Part shown: one piece after another, positions 1 through 9,500 of the stretch | Layout: the number at the start of each line of letters is the position of its first letter | Position numbering within the stretch: position 1 is the first letter of the stretch | NCBI RefSeq assembly: GCF_015291705.1 | Contig: NZ_CP030050.1 | Location: 4,960,001-5,024,000 of the forward strand | DNA length: 64,000 bases | Origin: Bradyrhizobium arachidis | Lineage (GTDB): Bacteria > Pseudomonadota > Alphaproteobacteria > Rhizobiales > Xanthobacteraceae | Reading direction: 5' to 3' | Notes under the pieces: generated by a model | The model's database searches: none | Seen by the model: the letters and a program-made list of their open reading frames with translations, nothing else | Told to the model about the DNA's origin: nothing | Program-made: the position numbers and the translations under genes

Positions 1-2
1 CA

Positions 3-1298
3 GCCGCAGCAAAGCCGTGGTACAGAGTTCTCTACGTTCAGGTGCTGATCGCCATCGTGCTCGGCGCCATCGTCGGCTGGTTGTGGCCGTCGCTCGCCAC
101 CAATGAGTGGATCAAAGCGATGGGCGACGGCTTCATCAAGCTGATCAAGATGGTGATTGCGCCGATCATCTTCTGCACCGTCGTATCCGGCATTGCGCAC
201 ATCCAGGACGCCAAGAAGGTCGGCCGCATCGGCGTCAAGGCGCTGGTCTATTTCGAGGTGGTCTCGACCTTCGCGCTGGTGATCGGCCTCATCGTCGGCA
301 ATGTCGTCAGGCCGGGCGCGGGCTTCGGCAATGCCGCCGCCAATGCGCAGGCGGTTGCCAACTACGCCAAGCAGGCCGAGGCGCAGAGGTCGGTCGACTT
401 TGTCCTGCACATCATTCCCGACACCGTGGTCGGCGCCTTCGCGCAGGGCGAGATCCTCCAGGTGCTGCTGTTCTCGGTGCTGTTCGGCTTCGCCATCATG
501 AGCTTGGGGGAGCGCGGCCACACCATCCGCAACTTCATCGACGATGCCGCGCATGCCGTGTTCGGCGTCATCTCCATCGTGATGCGCGCTGCTCCCATCG
601 GCGCGTTCGGCGCGATGGCCTACACCATCGGCAAGTTCGGCACCGGCGCGATCCTCAACCTGGTCGGCCTGATCGCGACGTTCTACCTGACCGCGGCGCT
701 GTTCGTGTTCGTGGTGCTCGGGATCATCGCGCGGCTGGCGGGCTTCTCGATCTTCAAGTTCCTCGCCTATATCAAGGACGAGCTCTTGATCGTGCTCGGC
801 ACCTCGTCGTCGGAAAGCGCGCTGCCGTCCTTGATGGAGAAGCTGGAACGGCTCGGCTGCTCGAAGTCGGTGGTGGGTCTGGTGGTGCCCACGGGCTATT
901 CGTTCAACCTCGACGGCACCAACATCTACATGACGCTGGCGACGCTCTTCATCGCGCAGGCGCTCGGCTTCGATCTCTCCTTCGGCCAGCAGCTCACCAT
1001 CCTGGTGGTGGCGATGCTGACCTCGAAGGGTGCCTCCGGCATCACCGGTGCGGGCTTCATCACGCTGGCGGCGACGCTGGCCGTGGTCGATCCGCGCCTC
1101 GTGCCGGGCATGGCGATCGTGCTCGGCATCGACAAGTTCATGAGCGAATGCCGCGCGCTGACCAATCTGTGCGGCAACGGCGTCGCCTGCGTGATCGTCG
1201 CCTGGTGGGAGGGCGAGCTCGACCGCGACAAGCTCAACGCGCGGCTGAACCAGCAGATCGATCCGACCGACATGGAAACGGCCATCACGACGGACTGA
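3..1298 (+). CDS. dctA: C4-dicarboxylate transporter DctA (5' end cut by window edge)
   Basis: Proton- or sodium-coupled symporter of the DAACS family that takes up succinate, fumarate and malate across the inner membrane; in rhizobia this feeds the bacteroid. The reading frame is open to the first bases of the window and reads [13 protein letters not shown] before the first internal GTG, so the true start lies upstream. The visible 431 residues include the serine-rich hairpin motif [10 protein letters not shown], the NLDGT motif followed by IYM, the second hairpin [11 protein letters not shown], and the substrate-binding [16 protein letters not shown] segment near the C-terminus. Multiple hydrophobic segments span the whole length. 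No dctBD regulators are visible here. The gene ends next to a strong hairpin shared with the convergent SDR gene. Confidence 0.95.
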   Translation, partial: AAAKPWYRVLYVQVLIAIVLGAIVGWLWPSLATNEWIKAMGDGFIKLIKMVIAPIIFCTVVSGIAHIQDAKKVGRIGVKALVYFEVVSTFALVIGLIVGNVVRPGAGFGNAAANAQAVANYAKQAEAQRSVDFVLHIIPDTVVGAFAQGEILQVLLFSVLFGFAIMSLGERGHTIRNFIDDAAHAVFGVISIVMRAAPIGAFGAMAYTIGKFGTGAILNLVGLIATFYLTAALFVFVVLGIIARLAGFSIFKFLAYIKDELLIVLGTSSSESALPSLMEKLERLGCSKSVVGLVVPTGYSFNLDGTNIYMTLATLFIAQALGFDLSFGQQLTILVVAMLTSKGASGITGAGFITLAATLAVVDPRLVPGMAIVLGIDKFMSECRALTNLCGNGVACVIVAWWEGELDRDKLNARLNQQIDPTDMETAITTD

Positions 1299-1304
1299 TG
1301 CGGA

Positions 1305-1331
1305 TTTGACAGCGCGAGCCGCGCTGTCAAA
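1305..1331. terminator. Bidirectional terminator-like hairpin between convergent genes
   Basis: A perfect 12-bp inverted repeat, TTTGACAGCGCG and CGCGCTGTCAAA, with a 3-nt AGC loop. It sits between the dctA stop and the stop codon of the convergent SDR gene, whose last codons overlap its right arm. There is no long T-tract, so termination strength is inferred from the stem alone. Confidence 0.6.
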
Positions 1332-2211
1332 CCTTGAAGTAATAGGGCTGGTCGAGATCCTCGATCAGCCCTTTTTCTTTCGGCTCCCAGCCAAGCGCGG
1401 CGCGGGTCTTCGCGCTGGAGGTCGGAACGTCGACGGCCGCAAATCGCGCGAACCAGCCGAAATGGGCCTCCGCTTCATCCGGCGTCTTCGCAACCACGGG
1501 CACGCCGAGCCTTTTGCCGATCACCTCTGCAATCGCCTTGAACGGCACGCCTTCCTCGGCGATGGCGTGATAGCGGCGGTTAGATGCGCCTTGCTCCAGC
1601 GCGAGGCGGTAGACGCGTGCGGCATCGAAGCGGTGCGCGGCCGGCCAGCGGTTGCTGCCATCGCCGAGGTATGCGGCGGCTCCTTTCTCGCGCGCGATCG
1701 CGATCAGGCGCGGCACAAAGCCGTGGTCGCCTTCGCCATGGGTGGTGGGCGGCAGCCGCACGATGCCGGCGCGCACGCCGCGTTCGGCGAGCTCTTCGGC
1801 GGTGGCCTCCGACACGCGCGGGAAATGGCGCGCAGCCGCATCGTCCTCGGTCGCAAGGCGTCCGGGCGCGAGCAGCGCCACGCCCGAAGTGACGATGAGT
1901 GGACGGTTCGAGCCTTTCAGCTCCTCGCCGAGTGCGAGGATGGCGCGGCGGTCGAGCTCGCAATTCTCGGCGAATTTCGAGAAGTCGTGGTTGAAGGCGA
2001 GGTGAAGCACGCCGTCGGAAGCAGCCGCGCCACTGCGCAAGGAGGCGTGGTCCTCCAGCGAGCCGCGATGGACCTGCGCACCCATCGCGGCGACGGCGGC
2101 CGCACCTGCATCGGTCCGGGCAAGACCGGTGACAAGGTGGCCGGCGGCGATCAGGTCACGAACGACGGCGGAGCCGACAAAGCCGGTGGCGCCGGTGACG
2201 AAAACTCGCAT
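1327..2211 (-). CDS. NAD(P)-binding extended SDR-family oxidoreductase
   Basis: 294-residue Rossmann-fold protein beginning [17 protein letters not shown], with the glycine-rich TGATGFVG nucleotide motif of the NAD-dependent epimerase/dehydratase (extended/atypical SDR) family. I do not see a clear YxxxK catalytic pair, which fits the atypical SDR_a5-like group; the substrate is unknown. The open frame continues about 119 codons upstream, but that part overlaps the divergent regulator, so the ATG at 2211 is chosen. It is transcribed divergently from the MmyB-type regulator at 2314, with a twin operator between them, so it is probably the target of that regulator. The C-terminus overlaps the hairpin shared with dctA. 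Confidence 0.85.
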   Translation of the reverse strand: MRVFVTGATGFVGSAVVRDLIAAGHLVTGLARTDAGAAAVAAMGAQVHRGSLEDHASLRSGAAASDGVLHLAFNHDFSKFAENCELDRRAILALGEELKGSNRPLIVTSGVALLAPGRLATEDDAAARHFPRVSEATAEELAERGVRAGIVRLPPTTHGEGDHGFVPRLIAIAREKGAAAYLGDGSNRWPAAHRFDAARVYRLALEQGASNRRYHAIAEEGVPFKAIAEVIGKRLGVPVVAKTPDEAEAHFGWFARFAAVDVPTSSAKTRAALGWEPKEKGLIEDLDQPYYFKV

Positions 2212-2265
2212 GAGGCATCTCCAGATCGATCGAGGGCGTTGGTGGAGACGACCATCTGCGCTATC

Positions 2266-2303
2266 ATTATCCGGGTAAAGTAGTGACCTTATCAGGGTAT
2301 AAT
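2266..2303. promoter_or_regulatory. Twin operator and divergent promoters between SDR gene and MmyB-type regulator
   Basis: Two copies of TTATCNGGGTA start at 2267 (TTATCCGGGTAA, near palindromic) and 2289 (TTATCAGGGTATAA), 22 bp apart, so they lie on the same face of the helix. The right copy overlaps a perfect plus-strand -10 box TATAAT at 2298-2303, only 10 nt before the regulator ATG. The left copy overlaps GATAAT on the minus strand (2271-2266), a plausible -10 for the SDR gene. Neither promoter has a good -35 box. The arrangement suggests autoregulation and control of the SDR gene; the binding protein is inferred. Confidence 0.6.
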
Positions 2304-2313
2304 AGCTAACAGG

Positions 2314-3144
2314 ATGAGCGAGACCGCTGAAAACCTGCTCGGCGCCTACCTGAAGGACCGCCGTACCCGGCTCGATGCCACAGCGTTCGGCTTTTCCGGC
2401 AGCCGCAGGCGCACGCCCGGGCTGCGCCGCGAGGAGGTGGCGCAGCGCGCCAATATCAGCCCGACCTGGTACACCTGGCTGGAGCAGGGCCGGGGCGGCG
2501 CGCCGTCGGCCGACGTGCTCGACCGCATCGCCCGCGCCTTGATGCTGACGGATGTCGAGCGCGAGCATCTGTTCCTGATCGGGCTCGGCCGGCCGCCCGA
2601 GGTGCGTTACCAGGCCACCGAAGGCGTCTCGCCACGGTTACAGCACGTGCTCGACGCGCTCGAATTCAGCCCGGCCTTGGTGCGGACCGCAACCTGGGAC
2701 GTCGTCGCCTGGAATCGCGCCGCAAGCGTCGTGCTGACGGACTATGGCGCGATCCCGCCGGGCCAGCGCAACATCCTGCGCTTCATCTTCTGCGATCCGC
2801 GCGTGCGCGCCGCCCAGTATGATTGGGACAGCGTCGCGCGCTTCGTGGTGGCAGCGTTCAGGGCGGATGCGGCGCGCGCGGGCGCGGTCTCGCATGTCGC
2901 CGATTTCGTCGACGAGCTCTGCCGCACCAGCCCGGAATTCGCGGCGTTGTGGCGCGACAACGACGTGCGCCACCACGGCGACGGCACCAAGCGGCTGCGG
3001 CATCCCCTTCACGGCATGATGTCGTTCGAATATTCGAGCTTCAACGTCGAGGGCCGCTCCGATCTCAGCATGATCGTCTACAACCCGGCGACGGTCGAGG
3101 ACGCCCAACGGATCAAAAAGCTGCTCACCGCGCGCGCCGACTGA
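2314..3144 (+). CDS. XRE-family regulator with MmyB-like ligand-binding domain
   Basis: 276 residues. The N-terminal helix-turn-helix (about residues 8-75) carries the family signature [31 protein letters not shown]. This is followed by the MmyB-like ligand-binding domain (about 100-270), recognisable from DVVAWNRAA and the [28 protein letters not shown] stretch split over residues 148-180. Members of this group are usually encoded divergently from a single oxidoreductase gene that they control, exactly as here. The ATG lies 10 nt after a TATAAT box, so the mRNA may be leaderless or nearly so. The small-molecule ligand is unknown. Confidence 0.88.
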   Translation: MSETAENLLGAYLKDRRTRLDATAFGFSGSRRRTPGLRREEVAQRANISPTWYTWLEQGRGGAPSADVLDRIARALMLTDVEREHLFLIGLGRPPEVRYQATEGVSPRLQHVLDALEFSPALVRTATWDVVAWNRAASVVLTDYGAIPPGQRNILRFIFCDPRVRAAQYDWDSVARFVVAAFRADAARAGAVSHVADFVDELCRTSPEFAALWRDNDVRHHGDGTKRLRHPLHGMMSFEYSSFNVEGRSDLSMIVYNPATVEDAQRIKKLLTARAD

Positions 3145-3203
3145 CGGATTTTGCGACCTCGCGCGTTTAACCCGCATCTGGCTTCCAAGGGGCGGGTGGC
3201 ATC

Positions 3204-5285
3204 GTGGGCGAGGCGGTCGATCGGATTGTGTTGCAGGCGGCGGAGCATTTTTCGGCGGGACGGCCGGATCACGCTGAGGCGCTCTGTGCGGAGGCGCTGA
3301 GGATCGCGCCCGATCATTTGCCGGCGCTGCATCTTGCGGCGGTGGCTGCGTTCGTCACCGATCGCGCGGCCGACGGTGCCGCGCTGCTCGGCCGTGTCTT
3401 CAACATCGATCCGGACCATGCGCCGGCGCTCGTCACGCTCGGCGATGCGCTTGCGGTGAAGGGCGAGCAGGAGGGCGCGGTGGCGGCGTTCCGCCGTGCG
3501 CTGGTGCGGCGGCCGGACGATGCCGGCCTGCACAACAAGATCGGCGTGGCGCTGGGCGAGCTTTCGCGTTTCGGCGAGGCCGAAGCCGCCTATCGCCGCG
3601 CGCTGGCGCTCGATGCCCATCTCACGCGCGCCTGCTTCAATCTCGCCATCGTGCTCGCGGAGCAGGGGCGATTGATGGAAGCGGAGGAAGCCTATCGCGC
3701 GGTCATCGCGCGGGAGCCTTCCTATCACGGCGTCTGGCTCAATCTCGGCAATCTCCTTGCGGATCAGATGAGGCTCAGCGAGGCAGGGGCCGCCTATCGC
3801 CGCGCCCTCGACGCCGATCCGGATGATCCCGGTCTGCTGTGCAGTCTCGGCGCCGTGCTCTACCGGCAAGGATTGCTCGAAGCCGCCATTGCCGCGTACC
3901 ACCGCGCCATCGCCTGCGCGCCGGACAATGCTCCGGCGCTGCGCCTGCTCGGCCTCGTGCTGCACGAGGCCGGTCACCTCGTGGAGGCCGCCGAGATCTA
4001 CCGGCGCTCCCTTGCGCTCGACGCGTCTGATCATGTGATCGCAAGCAATCTCGGCGCCTGTCTCTCCGAGCTCGGCCTGCTCGACGAGGCGATTGCTTCC
4101 TGCGAGCACGCGCTGCTGCTCAAGCCCGACTACGCGGCGGCCTGGACCAATCTCGGCATCATCTTCGAGAAGCAGGAGCGCGCAGGCGATGCGGTCGCCG
4201 CGCATCGCTGCGCGGTCGTCGCCGACCCCGGCTATGCCAAGGGCCACGCCAATCTCGCGGTCGCGCTGCGCAATGCCGGCGACATCGACGAGGCGCTCGC
4301 GGTCTCGCATCGCGCGATCGCGCTCGATCCGGAGCAGCCGCTCGCGCAGTACAACCATGCGCATTTCCTGCTGATGAACGGCGACTTCGTGAATGGCTTC
4401 GAGGCCTATCGCTGGCGGCGCAAATGCAAGACGCTGTCGGACGGTGACCCCACGTTCAGCGAGCCCGAGTGGCAGGGCGAACCGCTGAAGGGGCGCACGC
4501 TGCTGCTGTTCGCCGAATACGGGCTCGGCGATGCCCTGCATTTTGTGCGCTATCTGCCGATGGTGACGGCGATGGGCGGCAAGATCATCCTCCAGGTTCA
4601 GCCCGCGCTCGCCGCGCTGCTCCGGCAGCTCCCTGATGTCACCGTGATCGCGCGCGGCGAAGCGCTGCCGCCGTTCGATCTGCAACTGCCGCTGATGAGC
4701 CTGCCGCGGATATTCGGCACCACGCTCGGCACCATCCCGGCCGACGTGCCCTATCTGCATCCCGATCCCGCAAAACTGTCGCGCTGGCGCGCGGCGCTCG
4801 CAGGTGTAACCGCGCTGAAGGTCGGCGTGGTCTGGGCCGGCAATGCCAGGCACAAGGGTGACAAGCAGCGCTCGCTGCCGGCCGAAGCCGTGCTGCCGCG
4901 TCTCGTGATGCAGGGCGTTCAGCTCTACTCCTTGCAAAAGGAGCCGCGCCCCGAGGACGGCGAGGTGCTCGCGGCACTCGGCAAGGATGTCATCGACCTT
5001 GCACCTGCGCTCGGCGATTTCGCCGACACCGCCGCGGCGGTCGCGGCGCTCGATCTCGTCATCGCCGTCGATACGTCGGTTGCGCATCTCGCGGGCGCGC
5101 TTGGCCGGCCGGTGTGGATGCTGACGCCATACGCGCTCGACTGGCGCTGGCTGCGCGATCGCGAGGACAGTCCGTGGTATCCGACCATGCGGCTGTTCCG
5201 GCAGCGCAGCCCCCGCGAATGGGATGGCCCGCTGATGCGGATTTCGGCCGCGCTCGCGGTGCTCGCCGCGAACGCGGAGGGCTAG
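3204..5285 (+). CDS. TPR-repeat protein with C-terminal glycosyltransferase-like domain
   Basis: 693 residues from a GTG start behind a G-rich ribosome binding region (GGGGCGGGTGG). Residues about 5-400 are a run of roughly eleven TPR units, each with the W/Y-L-G-A-Y-A-P pattern (for example AYRRALALDA, SLGAVLYRQG, AAWTNLGIIFEKQ). The rest resembles the glycosyltransferase family 9/heptosyltransferase fold: FAEYGLGDALHFVRYLP, then VGVVWAGNARHKGDKQRSLP, and the nucleotide-sugar side LVIAVDTSVAHLAGALGRPVWML. Such TPR-GT proteins are common in Bradyrhizobium and are presumed to glycosylate surface molecules or proteins; the acceptor is unknown. It overlaps the convergent DadA-like gene by 4 bp. 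Confidence 0.82.
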   Translation: MGEAVDRIVLQAAEHFSAGRPDHAEALCAEALRIAPDHLPALHLAAVAAFVTDRAADGAALLGRVFNIDPDHAPALVTLGDALAVKGEQEGAVAAFRRALVRRPDDAGLHNKIGVALGELSRFGEAEAAYRRALALDAHLTRACFNLAIVLAEQGRLMEAEEAYRAVIAREPSYHGVWLNLGNLLADQMRLSEAGAAYRRALDADPDDPGLLCSLGAVLYRQGLLEAAIAAYHRAIACAPDNAPALRLLGLVLHEAGHLVEAAEIYRRSLALDASDHVIASNLGACLSELGLLDEAIASCEHALLLKPDYAAAWTNLGIIFEKQERAGDAVAAHRCAVVADPGYAKGHANLAVALRNAGDIDEALAVSHRAIALDPEQPLAQYNHAHFLLMNGDFVNGFEAYRWRRKCKTLSDGDPTFSEPEWQGEPLKGRTLLLFAEYGLGDALHFVRYLPMVTAMGGKIILQVQPALAALLRQLPDVTVIARGEALPPFDLQLPLMSLPRIFGTTLGTIPADVPYLHPDPAKLSRWRAALAGVTALKVGVVWAGNARHKGDKQRSLPAEAVLPRLVMQGVQLYSLQKEPRPEDGEVLAALGKDVIDLAPALGDFADTAAAVAALDLVIAVDTSVAHLAGALGRPVWMLTPYALDWRWLRDREDSPWYPTMRLFRQRSPREWDGPLMRISAALAVLAANAEG

Positions 5286-6514
5286 AACCGCTCCGGCCGG
5301 TACGGTGCCGGGTCGATCGCCGGCGTCTCGCCGCTCATGATCTCGGCGAGCAAGCGCCCGGTCGCGGGCCCCAGCGTAAAGCCCTGGTGGCCGTGGCCAA
5401 AGTTCATCCAGAGGCCGGGATGGCGCGGGGCCTGCCCGAGCACCGGCAGCATGTCGGGCGTGCAGGGCCGCGTGCCGAACCACGGATCCGGCTCGACGCG
5501 CTGGCCGAGATCGATCAGCTCGCGCGCAGAGGCCTCGGCGCTGGCGAGCTGCACCGGCGTTGCGAGCGCATCCATGCCGGTCAACTCCGCGCCGGTGGTG
5601 ATGCGGATGCCCTTGGCCATCGGGCCCATCGCGTAGCCGTTGCCCTTGTCGACGAGAGGCAAATCGAGCGACGCGCCGCCGGCATAGTGCATGTGGTAGC
5701 CGCGCTTGCGCACCAGCGGAATGCGGTAGCCGAATTTGGTGAGCAGATCGGGCGACCATGGTCCGAGCGTCACGACGGCGTGGGGGGCGTCGATGCGTCC
5801 CTTGTCGGTGTTGACCGACCAGCCGGTCGCGGTCTGCTGCAGGCTCTGGGCGTCCCCGAGCACAATGCTGCCGCCGAGGCGCTCGAGCAGCTCGGCATAG
5901 GCGGTGACCAGCGCGCCGGGATCGGACACTGTCCAGGTGTCGAGCCAGTGGATCGCGCCGGGGAGGTCGTCGCGCAAGATCGGCTCGGCCTTGGCGAGCT
6001 CGGCCCCCGAGAGCGCGCGAAACCTCACGCCGAACTCGCGCTCGTCGTCTTCCGCGGCCTTGATGGCCTGGTCGAACGAGACGGGGTCGCGATGCAGATG
6101 CCGGTATCCGGCGCGGCGGATCAGATTGTCGGCATGCGCCTCGCGGATGAGGATGTCGTGCTCGCTTGTCGCGTAGGCGATCAGCCGCGCCCAGGCGTCG
6201 ATCGCCTCGCGATGCCGCTTCGGCGCCGAATGCCACCAGTAGCGGAGCAGGGGCTCGATATGGAGATGAAGCGAGGACAGGCTGTAGCGCACGTCATTGG
6301 TGCGGCCGGTTGCGATCTTGAGCAGCGAGGCGAGGTCGCGCGGCATCGGATAGGGGCGCACCGCTTCGGCCTGGATCATCCCGGCATTGCCGTAGCTGGT
6401 CTCGCGGCCCGGCTCCCTGCGGTCGACGAGCGTGACGGCCCAGCCGCGCTGCCGCAGGTGCAGCGCGGCGCTGACTCCAATCATGCCGCCGCCGAGAACG
6501 ATCGCACTTTGCAT
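5282..6514 (-). CDS. FAD-dependent oxidoreductase, D-amino acid dehydrogenase (DadA) type
   Basis: 410 residues of the DAO family. The N-terminus has the FAD dinucleotide-binding motif IVLGGGMIGVSAALHLRQRG; mid-protein there is TLGPWSPDLLTKFGYRIPLVRKRGYH; and the C-terminus has the second FAD contact MNFGHGHQGFTLGPATGRLLAE. It probably oxidises D-amino acids or related amines and passes electrons to the respiratory chain. ATG 6514 is preferred because GAGG lies about 9 nt upstream; an in-frame TTG six codons earlier lacks such a site. The gene follows RNase E on the same strand but is separated from it by an intrinsic terminator, so it probably has its own promoter or depends on read-through. 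Confidence 0.85.
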   Translation of the reverse strand: MQSAIVLGGGMIGVSAALHLRQRGWAVTLVDRREPGRETSYGNAGMIQAEAVRPYPMPRDLASLLKIATGRTNDVRYSLSSLHLHIEPLLRYWWHSAPKRHREAIDAWARLIAYATSEHDILIREAHADNLIRRAGYRHLHRDPVSFDQAIKAAEDDEREFGVRFRALSGAELAKAEPILRDDLPGAIHWLDTWTVSDPGALVTAYAELLERLGGSIVLGDAQSLQQTATGWSVNTDKGRIDAPHAVVTLGPWSPDLLTKFGYRIPLVRKRGYHMHYAGGASLDLPLVDKGNGYAMGPMAKGIRITTGAELTGMDALATPVQLASAEASARELIDLGQRVEPDPWFGTRPCTPDMLPVLGQAPRHPGLWMNFGHGHQGFTLGPATGRLLAEIMSGETPAIDPAPYRPERF

Positions 6515-6535
6515 CGACACTGACCTCGCCAAATC

Positions 6536-6564
6536 AAAAACCGCCCGGTTTGGCCGGGCGGTTT
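6536..6564 (-). terminator. Intrinsic terminator downstream of RNase E
   Basis: On the minus strand a perfect 11-bp stem (AAACCGCCCGG with CCGGGCGGTTT, 5-nt loop) is followed by a short T-run. It lies 17 nt past the rne stop and 22 nt before the DadA-like start, so it ends the rne transcript. Confidence 0.85.
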
Positions 6565-6580
6565 CATCTGGATGTTGCTG

Positions 6581-9500
6581 TTACTCGCCGCCGCCGAAGC
6601 GCCGTGACCACCATCCGGCGCGACGCGGCGCGGCTGGGGTTTCGCTTGCTGCTTCCGGTGCGGGTTCGGGGGCCGGCACGGGCGTAGTAATCGGTTCGCT
6701 CGCCTGCGCAACCGGTGTTGCGGGCTCGCTCGGGCTGCTCGACAGGAAGCTCACCTTTTCCCGGACCGTGGAGCGGCGTCGCGCGGCCTTGTCGTCGGCA
6801 GGCTCTTCGGCCTCCGCGCTGGGAGCGGGCTCCGGCTCGGCCGGCGCCTCGGTCGGCACCTCAGCACGCACCTCAGGCAGAGCAGCTTGCGGCTCGGCGA
6901 AGAGCTCGGCCTGCGCGATCGGGGGCGCGGCTTCGTTGCCGATGCTGTCGAAATCGGCGACCGCGTCGCTCGCTTCCGGCGGCGCATTGGCCGCGAGCTC
7001 GTCGCCGATGGAGCCGGCGAGACCATCCTCGCCACCGCCACGCCGACGGCGTCCGCCGCGGCGACCGCGCCGGCGCCGGCGCTCGCCGCTACCCTGCTGC
7101 TCGCCACGGGCGGCCTGCTCCTCGCCTTCCTCGCCATCCTGCTCGGATTCGGCATCGTCCTCGCCTTCGCCGGCAGCCACCGCCGATTCGGGAAGGGTGG
7201 TCGGGCTGTCCTCGCGCAGCTCGCCTTCGCGCTGGCCACCGCGGCCGCGCCGGCGCCGGCGGCGCTTGCGGCGCTGGCCGTCCTGCTCGGGACCGGCCTC
7301 GCCGGCAGCCTGTTCTTCAGCGAGACCTTCGGTCTCCTCGGTCTCGACCTCGGATTCCAGCTCCGGATCGAATTCCTCGTCGTCATAGGCCTCTTCAGCC
7401 AGCGGCGGCGGGCTTGCGGCGGCCTGCGCTGCCAGCAGCGCCTTGGCGGCTTCGAGCGTATGCACCTGCTCGCCGCGGTCGATCAGATAGGCCTGCGGGC
7501 CGCTGACGCTGGGGTCGGCGATGACCGACAGCGTGACCTTGAAGCTGTTCTCGAGGTCGCGCAGATGGCCGCGCTTGTGGTTCAGCACGTAGAGCGCGAC
7601 GTCGGTGCGGGTGCGGACCACGAGATTGTGGGTCGCGCCCTTCATCAGGATCTCTTCGAGGCCGCGCAGCAGCTGGAGCGCCACCGAGGACACCGAGCGG
7701 ACGTGGCCGGTGCCGCCGCAATGCGGGCACGGATCGGTCGAGGATTCCAGCACGCTGGCGCGGATGCGCTGGCGCGACATCTCGAGCAGGCCGAAATGCG
7801 AGATGCGGCCGACCTGGATGCGGGCGCGATCCTGCCTCAGGCAATCGGACAGCTTGCGCTCGACCGCACGGTTGTTGCGCTTCTCGTCCATGTCGATGAA
7901 GTCGATGACGATCAGGCCGGCGAGGTCGCGCAGGCGGAGCTGGCGGGCGACCTCTTCGGCCGCCTCCAGATTGGTCTTGAGCGCGGTGTCCTCGATATGG
8001 TGCTCGCGGGTCGATCGCCCCGAGTTGACGTCGATCGAGACCAGCGCCTCGGTCTGGTTGATCACGACATAGCCGCCGGAGCGAAGCTGCACGGTCGGCG
8101 AGAACATCGCGTCGAGCTGGCTTTCGACGCCCATGCGCGAGAACAGCGGCTGGCCGTCGCGATACTGCTTCACCGCGCTGACATTGGCGGGCATCAGCAT
8201 CTTCATGAAGTCGCGCGCTTCGCGGTAGCCGGATTCGCCGGCGACCTGAATCTCGTCGATCTCCTTGTTGTAGAGGTCGCGCAGCGAGCGCTTGATCAGC
8301 GAGCCTTCCTCGTAGACGAGGGTCGGGGCCTGCGACTTCAGCGTCAGGTCGCGCACCGTCTCCCACATCCGGATCAGGTATTCGAAGTCGCGCTTGATCT
8401 CCGGCTTGGTGCGGGAGGCGCCGGCGGTGCGCAGGATGATGCCCATACCCTCGGGCACGTCGAGATCCTGCACCACTTCCTTCAGGCGCGAGCGGTCCTG
8501 GGCGCTGGTGATCTTGCGGCTGATGCCGCCGCCGCGCGCGGTGTTGGGCATCAGCACGGCATAGCGGCCGGCGAGCGAGAGATAGGTCGTGAGCGCCGCA
8601 CCCTTGTTGCCGCGCTCTTCCTTGACCACCTGCACCAGCATCACCTGGCGGCGCTTGATGACTTCCTGGATCTTGTACTGGCGGCGCGGGCGGAAGGTGC
8701 GCTCCGGCACTTCCTCCAGCACGTCGTCACCGCCGACGGATTCGACGACTTCCTCTTCGGCTTCCTCGCCGTCCTCGTCCTCGTCGTCTTCACCGGCCGC
8801 GTCCGCGGCCTCGGCATGGGGCGCCTCGGCGACATCGCCGGCGGCATAGACCGCATCAGCCGGCTCGGCGGCGGCCGTCACGGCTTCAGCCAGAGCCTCG
8901 GCATGTGCTTCGGAGGTGTGGGCTTCGAAGGTGTGAGCTTCGAAGGTCTGGGCTTCCTGCGGCTCGGGAGCGGTTTCGGTCGCGACCACGGGCTCGGCGC
9001 CGATCGCTGCGACAGGCGCGGGCGTCTCGGCGGCATGATCATGATCGTGCTCGTCGTCATGATGATGATCGTCATGATCGTGCGCGTGATCGTCATCATG
9101 GGCATGATGGTGGTCGTCGTGGCCATGCGCTTCATGGTCATGATCGTGGTGATCATGATCGCCATGGTCGTGGTCGTGATGCTCGTGGCCGTCGTGATGC
9201 TCCGCATCGGCGAGCAGGTGCTCGCCCTCGTGCGATGCGCCCTCGGCGTGCAGGGCTTCGCCCTCGACCGGCTGGGCCGCGGGATCGGCGCCGGCCTCGA
9301 GACCTTCGACGATGTCGCTGCGGACGCGCTCGCCTTGACCGCGGCGGCGGGCATTGCGGTGGCGCGAGCGGCGGCGGCCGTGGGAGCGGTTCTCGCTCTC
9401 TTCCTCGGCCTCGCGATGGGCCTGCTCCTCGGCCTCGATCAGCGCCTGCCGGTCGGCGACCGGGATCTGATAGTAGTCGGGATGGATTTCGCTGAAGGCG

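Noticed and set aside
2212..2568. Upstream extension of the SDR gene
   Set aside because: It runs across the divergent promoter and into the MmyB-type regulator. The SDR family starts at [10 protein letters not shown].
3078..6236. 1052-codon open frame on the minus strand
   Set aside because: It lies antisense to the TPR-GT gene and out of frame with the DadA-like gene. It is Arg/Ala-rich with no domain pattern, a normal by-product of high GC.
9029..9205. CATGAT/CGTGAT tandem run as a microsatellite or CRISPR-like array
   Set aside because: It is the coding sequence of the His/Asp block of RNase E on the other strand; there are no constant repeats with unique spacers.
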